From the NCBI RefSeq assembly GCF_029892425.1, contig NZ_JARXWB010000008.1, positions 62,001 to 126,000 of the forward strand: DNA of 64,000 bases, written 5' to 3'. This DNA comes from Bradyrhizobium sp. BR13661. GTDB lineage: Bacteria > Pseudomonadota > Alphaproteobacteria > Rhizobiales > Xanthobacteraceae. Made by a program: the position numbers and the translations under genes. How positions within the stretch are numbered: position 1 is the first letter of the stretch; each line of letters opens with the position of its first letter. Shown piece by piece: positions 17,249 through 26,146 of this stretch. Under the pieces are notes generated by a model, which was given only the letters and a program-made list of their open reading frames with translations, made no database searches and was not told the origin of the DNA.

Positions 17249-18901
17249 TCAGTATTTCGGCTCGTACATCGCCGAGTGGACCAGGCTCTTGACGTCGTTG
17301 GGCGCGGGCCCGTCGGCGAGGCCCCTCTGATAAGCGACATCAGCGACGGCCGTGGCAATGAGGGCCGAGACCTCGCGGATGCGCGGCAGTGCCGGATAGA
17401 GACTGCCCTGTGCGAGATCTTCGTTGCCGACGCAATTGGCGAGCGTATGGGCCGCCGCCATGAACATTTCATCGGTCACGAGCCGCGAGCGGCTGGCGAT
17501 GACGCCGAGGCCGACGCCCGGGAAAATGTACGAGTTGTTGCCCTGGCGCGGCACGAAGGTGCGGCCGTTGAGCTTGACCGGATCATAGGGACTGCCGCAG
17601 GCGAACAGCGCGCGGCCCTCGGTGTAGCGATAGGCGTCCTCCGCCGAGCATTCGGCCTTCGAGGTCGGGTTGGACAGCGCGAACACGATCGGTTGCTCGT
17701 TGAGCTCGGCCATCGCCCTGAGCACCTCGGGTGTGAAGGCGCCGCCGACCGCGGCAACGCCGATGATCGCCGTCGGCTTCAGCGTCTTGATCGCGGTGAG
17801 GAAGTCGGCGATCGGCGCCTGGTCGGTGTGGGCATAACGCAGCTTGTGGCCATGGAGGCCCTCGCGCCGTGCAACGACGAGGCCGCGGGAATCCACCAGC
17901 CAGTTGCGCCGGAGCGCCTCGGCTTCCGTCGCGCCGTCCGCCATCATGGCGGAGACGACCAGATCGGCAATGCCGGTCGCCGCCTCGCCCGCGCCGAGGA
18001 AGAGAATGCGCTGGTCCCTGAGCTTGCCGCCGTTGACACGCAAGGCCGAGAACAGGCCGGCGAGCGCGACGGCTGCGGTGCCCTGGATGTCGTCGTTGAA
18101 GACGCAAGTCTCATCCCGGTATTTGTGCAGCAGCTTGAACGCGGAATGATTGGCGAAATCCTCAAATTGGATCAGCACGCCCGGAAACGACTTTCGCGCG
18201 GCAGTCATGAACTCGTCGACGAAGCTGTCATAGGCTTCGCCCGTGAGACGGTGCTCGCGCAGGCCGAGGTAGTAGGGATCGCCCAGCAGTTCCTCGTTGT
18301 TGGTGCCGACGTCGAGCACGATGGGCAGGCAATGCTCGGGATGCACGCCGGCGCAGGCCGAATAGAGCGAGAGCTTTCCGACCGGAATGCCCATACCGTT
18401 GGCGCCGAGATCGCCAAGGCCCAAAATGCGCTCGCCATCGGTGACGACGATCAGCTTGGCCGGATACGGCCAGTTCTTCAGTATCTCTCCGATCCGGCCC
18501 CGCTCGCGCGAGGAAATGAACATGCCGCGCGGCCGCTGGAAGATCAGGCCGAACTTCTGGCAGGCGAGCCCGACTGTCGGCGTGTAGATGATCGGCTGGA
18601 TCTCGTCGATATTGTCGACGACCACGCGGAAGAACAGCGCCTCGTTGCGGTCATGCAGCGCATTCAGGGCGACATATTTTTCCAGATCGGTCGGCAGCGA
18701 GCGCAGATTGATCAGCACGCGCTCGACCTGCTCCTCGATCGTCAGCACGCAGGCCGGTAACAGGCCGCGCAAGCCGAGCGCGTCGCGCTCAGCCTCCGTG
18801 AAGGCCGTGCCCTTGTTGAACAGGGGATCGCGCAGCAGCGTCATGCCGTGCGCAGAATCGGGCGATGTCGAATGGGCGCTAACCCGAGCAGGTCTATTCA
18901 C
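17249..18901 (-). CDS. maeA: NAD(P)-dependent malic enzyme, MaeA/SfcA type
   Basis: The enzyme decarboxylates malate to pyruvate. The 550-aa product is full length for the single-domain type. It shows the N-terminal YTPTVGLACQKFG motif with the catalytic tyrosine, TDGERILGLGDLGANGMGIPVGK, metal-binding FEDF and FNDDIQGTAAV, and the dinucleotide motif GAGEAATG. It lacks the C-terminal phosphotransacetylase-like domain of MaeB/DME proteins. A GGGGGA site precedes the ATG. Cofactor preference cannot be read reliably. It is a single-gene unit bounded by palindromic repeats. Confidence 0.92.
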   Translation of the reverse strand: MNRPARVSAHSTSPDSAHGMTLLRDPLFNKGTAFTEAERDALGLRGLLPACVLTIEEQVERVLINLRSLPTDLEKYVALNALHDRNEALFFRVVVDNIDEIQPIIYTPTVGLACQKFGLIFQRPRGMFISSRERGRIGEILKNWPYPAKLIVVTDGERILGLGDLGANGMGIPVGKLSLYSACAGVHPEHCLPIVLDVGTNNEELLGDPYYLGLREHRLTGEAYDSFVDEFMTAARKSFPGVLIQFEDFANHSAFKLLHKYRDETCVFNDDIQGTAAVALAGLFSALRVNGGKLRDQRILFLGAGEAATGIADLVVSAMMADGATEAEALRRNWLVDSRGLVVARREGLHGHKLRYAHTDQAPIADFLTAIKTLKPTAIIGVAAVGGAFTPEVLRAMAELNEQPIVFALSNPTSKAECSAEDAYRYTEGRALFACGSPYDPVKLNGRTFVPRQGNNSYIFPGVGLGVIASRSRLVTDEMFMAAAHTLANCVGNEDLAQGSLYPALPRIREVSALIATAVADVAYQRGLADGPAPNDVKSLVHSAMYEPKY

Positions 18902-19070
18902 GAAATCCCCCAGGGAGTTTCTTATTGAAGGGCGAACATTGTCCGCCAGCGCTCACGCGAGATCAAGGACGTTGCCTCTTGGGCCGCGATTGTGATCTCG
19001 CACCGCAGCGAGATTTCTCGCGCGGACTGCACGCTGTTGAGGCAAATGTTAACGCGGCGATGCTCTTGCC

Positions 19071-19177
19071 CCTCATGGTGAGGAGGCGCGTCAGCGCCGT
19101 CTCGAACCATGAAGGCCCTTATCTCTCCCGTAGCGCATCCTTCGAGACGGCCGCTGCGCGGCCTCCTCAGGATGAGG
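19071..19177. repeat. paired palindromic intergenic repeats (copy B)
   Basis: The same two palindromic units as at 17093-17205 occur here in the opposite order: the cctcatggtgagg unit first, then the catccttcgagacgg unit. The pairs sit on either side of the malic enzyme gene. The arms are well conserved while the centres differ, as expected for a mobile palindromic (REP-like) family. Confidence 0.75.
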
Positions 19178-19190
19178 ACCAAGCTCGTGG

Positions 19191-20189
19191 CTATTCCGGC
19201 TTGATATCCGCAGCCTTCACGATCGGCCACCATTTCTCTGTCTCGGCCTTCTGGAAGGCGCCGAGCGCTGCGGGCGATTGCTGCGCAGCCGGCGGAATTT
19301 CCTGGCCCAGTTCGGCAAAGCGTTGCTTGACGGCGGGATCGGCAAGCGCCGCGACAATGGCCGCGTTGAGTTTTGTGACAATCTCTTTCGGCGTATTCTT
19401 CGGTGCCCAGATGCCGTGCCAGTACGAGATGTAGAGGCCCGGCAGGCCCGCCTCGTCGACGGTCGGCACGTCAGGCGCGGACGCAAGCCGCGTCGGCGAC
19501 GTCACGGCGAACGCCTTGATCGCACCGTTCTTGTAATGCTGCAGCGAGTTCGAGGCCTGGTCGAACATGATATCGATCTGTCCGGCGACGAGATCGATCA
19601 TTGCGGGCCCCGCACCGCGATAGGGCACGAACTGGAAATCGGTGCCGGTCTTCTCCTTGAAGAAGACGCCGGCGACATGCGCGCCAGTGCCGGCGCCGGC
19701 AGTGCCAGCCGTAGCCTTGCCGGGATTCGCCTTCAACCAGGCGATCAGCTCTTTCAGATTGTTGGCCTCGAGCGACTTCCGGCCAACGATCAGCTGCGTG
19801 CCCATCGCGACCAGCGCGACCGGCTCGAAATCGGCGACCACATCATAGGGCAGCTTGAAGATCCCGCCATTGAGCACATGCGTGCCCCAATGGCCGATCG
19901 TGATGGTGGTGCCGTCAGGCGTTGCCCGCGCGACGCGGGCCCCGGCGATGCTGCCGGAAGCGCCGGCGACGTTTTCGACCACGACCGTCGCACGCAATTC
20001 GGCTCCGATCCGCTCCGACAGGATCCGCGCCAGTGTATCGGTCGGCCCGCCCGCCGCGAACGGGACCACCAGCGTGATGGGACGCGATGAGAAAGGCTGG
20101 GCCTGGCCGGATGGGGTCCACACGAAGCATCCGACCAACGCGCAAATGACGATCACATGACCGCGCAACCCGACCCGCAGCCCCCGCAT
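19191..20189 (-). CDS. TctC/Bug-family periplasmic binding protein
   Basis: The 332-aa product starts at the ATG at 20189, preceded by GGGAGAG. A signal peptide ends near GQAQ. The mature part begins PFSSRPITLVVPFAAGGPTD, the Bug-family hallmark, and contains VENVAGASG and FQFVPYRGAGPAMIDLVAGQID. Such proteins deliver carboxylates to tripartite tricarboxylate transporters. No TctA/TctB genes are adjacent; a tctA-tctB pair lies about 40 kb away, and partnership with it is only speculation. The ligand is unknown. Confidence 0.9.
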   Translation of the reverse strand: MRGLRVGLRGHVIVICALVGCFVWTPSGQAQPFSSRPITLVVPFAAGGPTDTLARILSERIGAELRATVVVENVAGASGSIAGARVARATPDGTTITIGHWGTHVLNGGIFKLPYDVVADFEPVALVAMGTQLIVGRKSLEANNLKELIAWLKANPGKATAGTAGAGTGAHVAGVFFKEKTGTDFQFVPYRGAGPAMIDLVAGQIDIMFDQASNSLQHYKNGAIKAFAVTSPTRLASAPDVPTVDEAGLPGLYISYWHGIWAPKNTPKEIVTKLNAAIVAALADPAVKQRFAELGQEIPPAAQQSPAALGAFQKAETEKWWPIVKAADIKPE

Positions 20190-20695
20190 CACACTCTCCC
20201 AAGTTTCTTGTTGCCCGCATGTCATCAGCGGACTGGAGTACGAGTGAACGATGCCGGATGAGCCCAGGCAAGATGAAAAGTTTGCAACTAACGCCCGAGG
20301 CGCTGCAAAACGCACAGCGCCGGGCAGGTAGGGGCTCTGCCTTGCTGATGCAGCCCACTAAACCTTGACCCGGCGTGCCGTTCGCGGTTTCTGCCGCTAT
20401 GCGATAGTCCGAACGAGCTCCATCGCACTTAACGCGGCTGGATTTGCGGAGGTGGAGTCATAGACCTCCCCTTGCTCACGAGGTGGACGTTACGCGCCGC
20501 GCTGATCGCGACCACACGCATGCTCCTCCCGTGACATAAAACTGTCAAGCGCGATCAATGTCCCCAAGGATCACATTTGCACAGCTGTTCCGCGACAGAT
20601 TGACCGCGTGGAGGGCGGAATAAATCCCTCTTCGCAGCGTTTGTGTGAAGTAGAATCTCCGCCTCCCGCGCTATCCTTTTTTCAGAAAGCCAGAG
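20190..20695. other. long intergenic region between divergent genes
   Basis: This 506-base gap separates the TctC-type gene from the metallo-hydrolase gene. It contains the Pho-box-like sequence described separately and is slightly richer in A+T near 20535-20580. I see no convincing open frame, terminator or riboswitch in the rest. Confidence 0.4.
20531..20548 (+). promoter_or_regulatory. Pho-box-like sequence
   Basis: gtgacataaaactgtcaa matches the PhoB recognition pattern of two CTGTCAT-like heptamers separated by four A/T bases. It lies 147 bases before the metallo-hydrolase ATG and is oriented toward it. A closely related 18-base word (15 of 18 identical) is found at 40764-40781. Confidence 0.45.
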
Positions 20696-21580
20696 ATGAA
20701 AGCATTATCTTGCATTGCGGTTCTCGTGACCCTCATGAGCGGATCTGCTTTTGCGCAGACGCCGCCGCAGACCTCGACCAGGAAGGTCGACGGCACCGAC
20801 AACGTCTACATCTTCCGCTATGGCGGCCATCAATCGATGTTCGTGGTGACGCCGCAGGGCGTGATCGCGACCGATCCGATCTCTTATCTGCGTCCTGCAA
20901 AGCCCTATATCGACGCGATCAAGGCCGTCACCGACAAGCCGATCAAATACGTCATCTACAGTCATCACCATTACGACCACATCGCCGGCGGCCAGCCGTT
21001 CAAGGACCTTGGCGCCACCTTCATCGCGCATCGCCGCACCAAGGAGCGCCTGCTCGAGCTCAAGAAACAGAATTCGCTGCTGGCCGATGTCGTGATGCCG
21101 GACCAGGTGGTCGACGACCAGAAGATCATCAAGCTCGGCGGCACCACGCTGGAGCTCGATTATGTCGGCCGCAACCATTCGGACAATTCGCTGGCGATGC
21201 GGTTGCCGAAGGAGAAGATCGTCTTCGTCGTCGATTTCGCGCCGATCGAAACCGTCCAGTTCCGCAACATTCCCGACAACGCCTCGCCGCTCGAATACAT
21301 CGCCTCGCTGAAGAAGCTCGCGTCCCTCGACTGGGAGCGAATGATCCCCGGCCATCCCAACGCCGGCGGCCGGCTCGGCACCAAGAAGGATGTCGAGGAC
21401 GACATCGCCTACATGGAGGATCTCTCGGCCGAGGTGAAGAAGGCGGCCGATGCCGGCAAATGCTTCGACGCCGCGATGAAGGACGTGAAGCTGCCGAAAT
21501 ACGAGAAGTGGGCGAACTACGAGACGAGCCTGCCCGCCAATGTCGAGCGCTTCTGCTACTGGTGGGGCCGGGGCTACTAA
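20696..21580 (+). CDS. exported metallo-beta-lactamase-fold hydrolase
   Basis: The 294-aa product has a signal peptide (SAFAQ, cleavage near residue 21) and the MBL metal motif SHHHYDH (residues 89-95), followed by GRNHSDNS, VVDFAP and the C-terminal PGHPNAGG histidine. This is the general layout of class B-like hydrolases with two metal sites. It is too divergent to call a beta-lactamase, and the substrate is unknown. The ATG at 20696 begins the signal peptide. A Pho-box-like site upstream suggests phosphate control. Confidence 0.85.
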   Translation: MKALSCIAVLVTLMSGSAFAQTPPQTSTRKVDGTDNVYIFRYGGHQSMFVVTPQGVIATDPISYLRPAKPYIDAIKAVTDKPIKYVIYSHHHYDHIAGGQPFKDLGATFIAHRRTKERLLELKKQNSLLADVVMPDQVVDDQKIIKLGGTTLELDYVGRNHSDNSLAMRLPKEKIVFVVDFAPIETVQFRNIPDNASPLEYIASLKKLASLDWERMIPGHPNAGGRLGTKKDVEDDIAYMEDLSAEVKKAADAGKCFDAAMKDVKLPKYEKWANYETSLPANVERFCYWWGRGY

Positions 21581-21597
21581 CGGCTCGCGCCGAACGC

Positions 21598-21715
21598 GTA
21601 GGGTGGGTTAGACGAGCGACTGCGCAACGCGCGGTCGCTCGGCGTAACCCACCAACTTGTGGATCCGCGGAGGCAAACAGGGCTAACCCACGAGACTGCG
21701 CTTTGCCCACCCTAC
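21598..21715. repeat. palindromic intergenic repeat
   Basis: The block opens with gtagggtgggtta and closes with gcccaccctac, forming a long imperfect inverted repeat with inner repeated words (aacccacc, ggctaaccca). It belongs to a repeat type common in Bradyrhizobium intergenic regions. It lies just after the metallo-hydrolase stop and contains no gene. Confidence 0.65.
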
Positions 21716-21862
21716 GAGACCTGTCGCGATGATGACATCATGCCCCTGTTTTGCCCGACGGAGCAAGTTAATTTCTCAAAATCCGAACTTCATCCGCATC
21801 GACCGGCAAGTCGTTGATTCCGCTATCGTCGGCTACTGTGCATGGGGTTGTTTTCGCCTCTC

Positions 21863-22792
21863 TCATTTCGCCCGCTTCTTGCCGTTCTTCCCTTCCTGCT
21901 CCAGCGCCTCGCGCACGTTCTTGAATTCAGCGAGCGAGGCCTTGTCGGCGCGCGGAAAGCGCAGGTCGAGTTTCTCCAGCTCGGCGACGATGACCGAGCC
22001 GATCACGACGCGGGCGAACCATTTGTGGTCGGCGGGCACGACATACCACGGCGCATGCGGCGTGGCCGTGTGGCGCACGATGTCCTGATAGACCGCCTGA
22101 TAGCGTGGCCACAGCGCGCGCTCCTTGATGTCGTCCATCGAGAACTTCCACTGCTTGGCGGGAATCTCGAGGCGGTCGAGAAAGCGCAGGCGTTGCTCCT
22201 CCTTGGAGAGGTTGAGGAAGAATTTCAGCACCACGGTGCCGTTGCGGCAGAGATAGCGTTCCCAGGCAGAGATGTCCTCGAACCGTTCCCACCAGATGTT
22301 TTTGGTGACGACCTTTTGCGGCAGCTTCTCCTTGGCGAGGAGCTCCGGATGCACGCGGGTCACCAGGCATTCCTCGTAATGCGATCGGTTGAAGATGCCG
22401 ATACGGCCGCGCTCGGGCAGTGCGACCATATGGCGCCAGAGGAAGTCGTGGTCGAGCTCCTTGCTGCTCGGCGCCTTGAAGGCCGTGACTTCACAGCCCT
22501 GCGGATTGATGCCTTCGAAGATCGCCTTGATCGCACTGTCCTTGCCGGCGGCATCCATGGCCTGGAACACGATCAACACCGACCAGCAGTCCTGGGCGTA
22601 GAGCTTCTCCTGAAACGCGACCAGCCGCTGCTTGTTGGCGTCGAGAATTACCTGCGCCGTCTCCTTGTCCAGATCGTCCTTCTCGTCCGTCTTGTAATTC
22701 TTCAGGTGGAACTTGCCGGACCCGTCGTGCCGGAATGGAGTGATGTAGCGGTCAAGTTCCTGGGCGAGCGACTTGGACGGGTTTTTGCTCAT
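21863..22792 (-). CDS. ppk2: PPK2-family polyphosphate kinase
   Basis: PPK2 enzymes transfer phosphate between polyphosphate and nucleotides. The 309-aa product has the single PPK2 domain with a Walker A motif (QAMDAAGKDS, about residues 78-87), a Walker B-like FNRSHYEE (134-141) and the helical lid region (RNGTVVLKFFLNLSKEEQ). The motif spelling is closest to class III members acting on nucleotide monophosphates or diphosphates, but that is inference. It overlaps the 3' end of livM by 41 bases, so it is probably cotranscribed with the Liv importer. The C-terminus is lysine-rich. Confidence 0.92.
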   Translation of the reverse strand: MSKNPSKSLAQELDRYITPFRHDGSGKFHLKNYKTDEKDDLDKETAQVILDANKQRLVAFQEKLYAQDCWSVLIVFQAMDAAGKDSAIKAIFEGINPQGCEVTAFKAPSSKELDHDFLWRHMVALPERGRIGIFNRSHYEECLVTRVHPELLAKEKLPQKVVTKNIWWERFEDISAWERYLCRNGTVVLKFFLNLSKEEQRLRFLDRLEIPAKQWKFSMDDIKERALWPRYQAVYQDIVRHTATPHAPWYVVPADHKWFARVVIGSVIVAELEKLDLRFPRADKASLAEFKNVREALEQEGKNGKKRAK

Positions 22793-23771
22793 GAGCGCGG
22801 GGCACCTTGCGTTGCGACTTCAATCGGTCGAGCAGGCTACCAAGGATACCCTTGGGAAGGAATATGATGAAAAGCACCAGCAGCACGCCGTAGACGAGAT
22901 TGTCCCAGCCGACCGCCTTGGTGCCGAAGCCGATGCGCAGGGTCTCCGCGAGCAGGATGGTGATGACGGCGCCGATGGTCGGGCCGAGCGAGACGAACAG
23001 GCCGCCGACGATCGCCGCGAACACCATCTGGAGCGACACGGCGATGCCGGAGACGGTGTCGGGCGTGATGAACATCTGGTACTGGCAATAGATCGCGCCC
23101 GCCAGCGCCGTCATCACGGCGCTGATCAAGGTGATCTTGAGCTTCTCAGCGGTGACGTCGACGCCCGTAGCGGCCGCGGCATCCTCATCCTCCGAGATCG
23201 CCTCGAGCGCGTAGCGGCTCATGCTGCGGTCGATCAGGTGCCAGACGACGATCCCGGCGAGCCAGACGCCGAGCGCGATCAGATACCAGGTGGCCTTGTC
23301 GTCGAATTGCAGCGCGATGAGCTTGTTGCCTGAAGCGCGGTTCGGCGTGTAGCCGAGCGAGCCGCCGGTGTAGTCGCGCGTCGCCGTGATGACCTGGAGC
23401 ACGATGCCTGACAGCGCCAGCGTCACCAGCACGAAATAGTGCCCGGTGATGCGGAAGCGAAAGCAGGGATAGCCGACGATCAGCGCCAGCGCGCCGGCCG
23501 CGACCATGCTGATGGGAATGCCGATCCAGGGCGACACGCCGAGATGATTCCACAGCAGCGCGGTGACATAGGCGCCGATGCCCATGAAACCGCCATGCCC
23601 GAGCGAGACCAGACCGAACCGCCCCATCATCGACCACGATGTATAGGCGAACGACCAGATCAGGATCAGCACCAGAATGTGCAGGTGGTAGGGATCGCGG
23701 TAGACGAAGGGCAGCGCGACCAGCGCCGCCAGTCCGACAGCCCATGCTGCAAGTCGCCCCTGCCCCATCAT
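22752..23771 (-). CDS. livM: branched-chain amino acid-type ABC permease LivM
   Basis: The 339-aa product has about eight to nine hydrophobic helices and the BPD_transp_2 signature region (GLVSLGHGGFMGIGAYV, then FVSLGPTIGAVI). The start at 23771 overlaps the livH stop as ATGA, so I prefer it to the longer frame, whose extra N-terminal residues are not membrane-like. It is the fifth gene of a livK-G-F-H-M unit. The Arg/Lys-rich C-terminus extends into the overlapping ppk2 reading frame. Confidence 0.93.
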   Translation of the reverse strand: MMGQGRLAAWAVGLAALVALPFVYRDPYHLHILVLILIWSFAYTSWSMMGRFGLVSLGHGGFMGIGAYVTALLWNHLGVSPWIGIPISMVAAGALALIVGYPCFRFRITGHYFVLVTLALSGIVLQVITATRDYTGGSLGYTPNRASGNKLIALQFDDKATWYLIALGVWLAGIVVWHLIDRSMSRYALEAISEDEDAAAATGVDVTAEKLKITLISAVMTALAGAIYCQYQMFITPDTVSGIAVSLQMVFAAIVGGLFVSLGPTIGAVITILLAETLRIGFGTKAVGWDNLVYGVLLVLFIIFLPKGILGSLLDRLKSQRKVPRAHEQKPVQVARPGT

Positions 23772-24649
23772 CGGCGCCTCGCGAGCAGGCCCGCGGGCCG
23801 GATGAACATCATGACGATGAAGAAGGCGAAGGCGAGCACGTAGCCCCATTCGAGATCGGAGAACAGGCCGCCCAGCGAAATGATTTCCGCGAAGACGAAG
23901 GCCGCGATGAAGCCGCCGATGAAATTGCCGAGGCCTCCAAGCACGCAGATCAGGAAGGTGATCGGCCCAAAGGAGAGGCCGACGAATGGATGCACGTCAT
24001 ATTGCAGCACCAGCAGGCAGGCGGCGAGCCCGGCCAGCCCGCCGCCGATGGCTGAGGTGATGAGATAGATGCGTTTGGTGTCGACACCCATCAGCGCCAT
24101 GATCTGACGATCCTGCGAGATGGCGCGGATCGCCGTGCCGGTGAAGGTCCGGGTCATGAACAGATAGACCGCGACCATGCCGACCAACGCCGCCAGGAAC
24201 GACAGAAGCCGCGCGTAGCTGAAGTTCATGTCGCCGAAGGCGAGCACCGGCAGGCGGATGCCGAGGTTGCGGAAGTCGATGCCGAAGGCGACCGTCGCAA
24301 AACTCTGCAGCACGAACAGCACGCCACCGGTGGCGAGCAGCTGGTTGATCGGCGGCGCGGTCAGCAGCGGCGCGATCACGAGGAAATGCAGCAACGCGCC
24401 GAGGACAGCGACCAGCAGGACGGTCAGAGGCGCGGCGATGAAATAGCTGATGCCGTAATACTGCACCATGAAGTACATGGCGTACATGCCGATCATCACC
24501 AGCTCGGCGTAACAGATCCAGGTCACGTCGATGACGCCGAAGATCAGGTTCAGCCCGAGCGCGAGCAGCGCCAGCACGCCGCCGAGCAGGATGCCGTTGA
24601 TGACGGCTTCCAGCAGATAGATATCGAAAATGTCCAGGAACGACTGCAT
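23768..24649 (-). CDS. livH: branched-chain amino acid-type ABC permease LivH
   Basis: The 293-aa membrane protein starts with a typical LivH N-terminus (AVINGILLGGVLALLALGLNLIFGV) and contains the FTGTAIRAISQDRQIMALMGVD cytoplasmic loop that contacts the ATPases. It has about eight predicted helices. It pairs with LivM as the second half of the transport channel and lies between livF and livM with minimal spacing. The transported ligand may be an amino acid, amide or another small organic compound; the family is broad. Confidence 0.93.
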   Translation of the reverse strand: MQSFLDIFDIYLLEAVINGILLGGVLALLALGLNLIFGVIDVTWICYAELVMIGMYAMYFMVQYYGISYFIAAPLTVLLVAVLGALLHFLVIAPLLTAPPINQLLATGGVLFVLQSFATVAFGIDFRNLGIRLPVLAFGDMNFSYARLLSFLAALVGMVAVYLFMTRTFTGTAIRAISQDRQIMALMGVDTKRIYLITSAIGGGLAGLAACLLVLQYDVHPFVGLSFGPITFLICVLGGLGNFIGGFIAAFVFAEIISLGGLFSDLEWGYVLAFAFFIVMMFIRPAGLLARRR

Positions 24650-24655
24650 CTGCCC

Positions 24656-25363
24656 TCACACCCCCAGATACGCTTCCTTGACCGTGTCGCTCGCCAGCAT
24701 CTCGGCCGATGTGCCGGACGCCCTGATCGTGCCGGCCTCGATCAGATAGGCACGGTCGACCACACGCAGCACCTGCTGCACGTTCTGCTCGACGATCAGC
24801 ACCGTCAGCCCGCGGCCGCGAATCCGCTTCACCAGCTCGAACACCTGCTGCACCACGACCGGCGCCAGTCCCGCCGACGGTTCGTCCAGCAGCAGGAGTT
24901 TGGGGTTGGACATCAGCGCGCGGCCGATCGCGCACATCTGCTGCTCGCCGCCGGACATGGTGCCGGCCATCTGACGGCGGCGTTCCTTCAGCCGCGGAAA
25001 CAGGTCGAACACGAGCTCGAGCTGCTCCGCGTATCGACCGCGCGCCTCCTTCATGAAGGCGCCCATCTTGAGGTTGTCGTCGACCGTGAGTTGCGGAAAC
25101 AGCCGCCGGTTCTCCGGCACATGCGCAATGCCGAGGCTGACGATCCTGTGCGCCGGCGTCGCGATGACATCGACGCCCTCCATCGCGATCGATCCGCGCG
25201 AGGGGCGGATCAGGCCGGAGATGACGCGCATAAGGGTGGTCTTGCCCGCACCGTTCGGCCCGATGACGCCGACGGCCTCGCCAGCCTTGACGTCGAGATT
25301 GACGTCGAACAGCGCCTGGAAGGTGCCGTAGCCGGCGTTGACGCCGCGAAGCTCCAGCATCAT
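24656..25363 (-). CDS. livF: ABC ATPase LivF
   Basis: The 235-aa ATPase has Walker A GPNGAGKTT, signature MSGGEQQM, Walker B LLLLDEPSAGL and the H-loop region usually ending EQNVQ. The sequence GIAHVPENRRLFPQLTVDDNL is diagnostic of LivF rather than LivG. Its start overlaps the livG stop (ATGA). Together with LivG it powers the importer. Confidence 0.94.
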   Translation of the reverse strand: MMLELRGVNAGYGTFQALFDVNLDVKAGEAVGVIGPNGAGKTTLMRVISGLIRPSRGSIAMEGVDVIATPAHRIVSLGIAHVPENRRLFPQLTVDDNLKMGAFMKEARGRYAEQLELVFDLFPRLKERRRQMAGTMSGGEQQMCAIGRALMSNPKLLLLDEPSAGLAPVVVQQVFELVKRIRGRGLTVLIVEQNVQQVLRVVDRAYLIEAGTIRASGTSAEMLASDTVKEAYLGV

Positions 25364-26130
25364 TGGCCTCCCGCGCGGCGGCGCGCTTCGGCGGCCGCCG
25401 CCTGCGTGGTCTCGGCATCGGTGCCGAGATAGACCTCGATCACGCGCGGATCGCCGGCGACCGCGCTCGGCAAGCCCTCCGAGATCTTCTCGCCGTGATC
25501 CAGCACCATCACGCGGTCGACGACGCGCATCAGCACGCCCATGATGTGCTCGACCCAGATGATGGTGATGCCGAGCTCGTCGCGGATGTTGCGCAGCATG
25601 TCGGCGGCCTGGCCCATCTCGGCCTCGTCGAGACCGCCGAGGCTTTCATCGGCGAGCAGAAGCTTTGGCGCGGTGGCGAGCGCCTTCGCAAGCTCGAGCT
25701 TCTTCAGGCCAGCTGCGCCGAGGCCATCGACGCTGGCATGGCGATCGGTCGGCAAGCCGACCATCGCGAGCGAGCGCTCTGCCGCCTCCTCGGCCTTGAC
25801 GCGGCTGTGACGGCCCTGGCCGTAGAAACCGGCAAGCGCGACATTCTCGAAGATGCTCAGCCGCCGGAACGGCCGCGGGATCTGGAAGGTGCGGCCGATG
25901 CCGCGGTTGATGATCCGGTGCGGCGCAAGGCCGGCAATCTCCGAGCCATCGAACAGGATCGATCCGGCGCTCGGCGACAGCGTACCGGAGAGCATGTTGA
26001 AGATCGTGCTCTTGCCCGAGCCGTTGGGGCCGATCAGGCCGAGGATCTCGCCCCGATCGACCCTAAACGACACGTTGCTGACGGCGGTGAAGCCGCCGAA
26101 CCGCTTCACCAGCCCACTGACCTCCAGCAC
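25360..26130 (-). CDS. livG: ABC ATPase LivG
   Basis: The product is 256 aa when started at the GTG at 26130, which has GGAGCGGGGG upstream and follows the binding-protein stop closely. The longer open frame would overlap that gene and adds unrelated residues. Walker A is GPNGSGKST; GIGRTFQIPRPFRRLSIFENV is the LivG-type Q-loop region; Walker B is LLLADESLGGLDEAE. The signature loop reads LGAAGLKKLELAKAL where most ABC ATPases have LSGGQ, a variation worth checking. Confidence 0.9.
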   Translation of the reverse strand: MLEVSGLVKRFGGFTAVSNVSFRVDRGEILGLIGPNGSGKSTIFNMLSGTLSPSAGSILFDGSEIAGLAPHRIINRGIGRTFQIPRPFRRLSIFENVALAGFYGQGRHSRVKAEEAAERSLAMVGLPTDRHASVDGLGAAGLKKLELAKALATAPKLLLADESLGGLDEAEMGQAADMLRNIRDELGITIIWVEHIMGVLMRVVDRVMVLDHGEKISEGLPSAVAGDPRVIEVYLGTDAETTQAAAAEARRRAGGQ

Positions 26131-26146
26131 CGCCCCCGCTCCGCTG

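Noticed and set aside
17093..19177. Composite transposon around the malic enzyme gene
   Set aside because: The flanking repeats are short palindromes with no transposase or target-site duplication visible.
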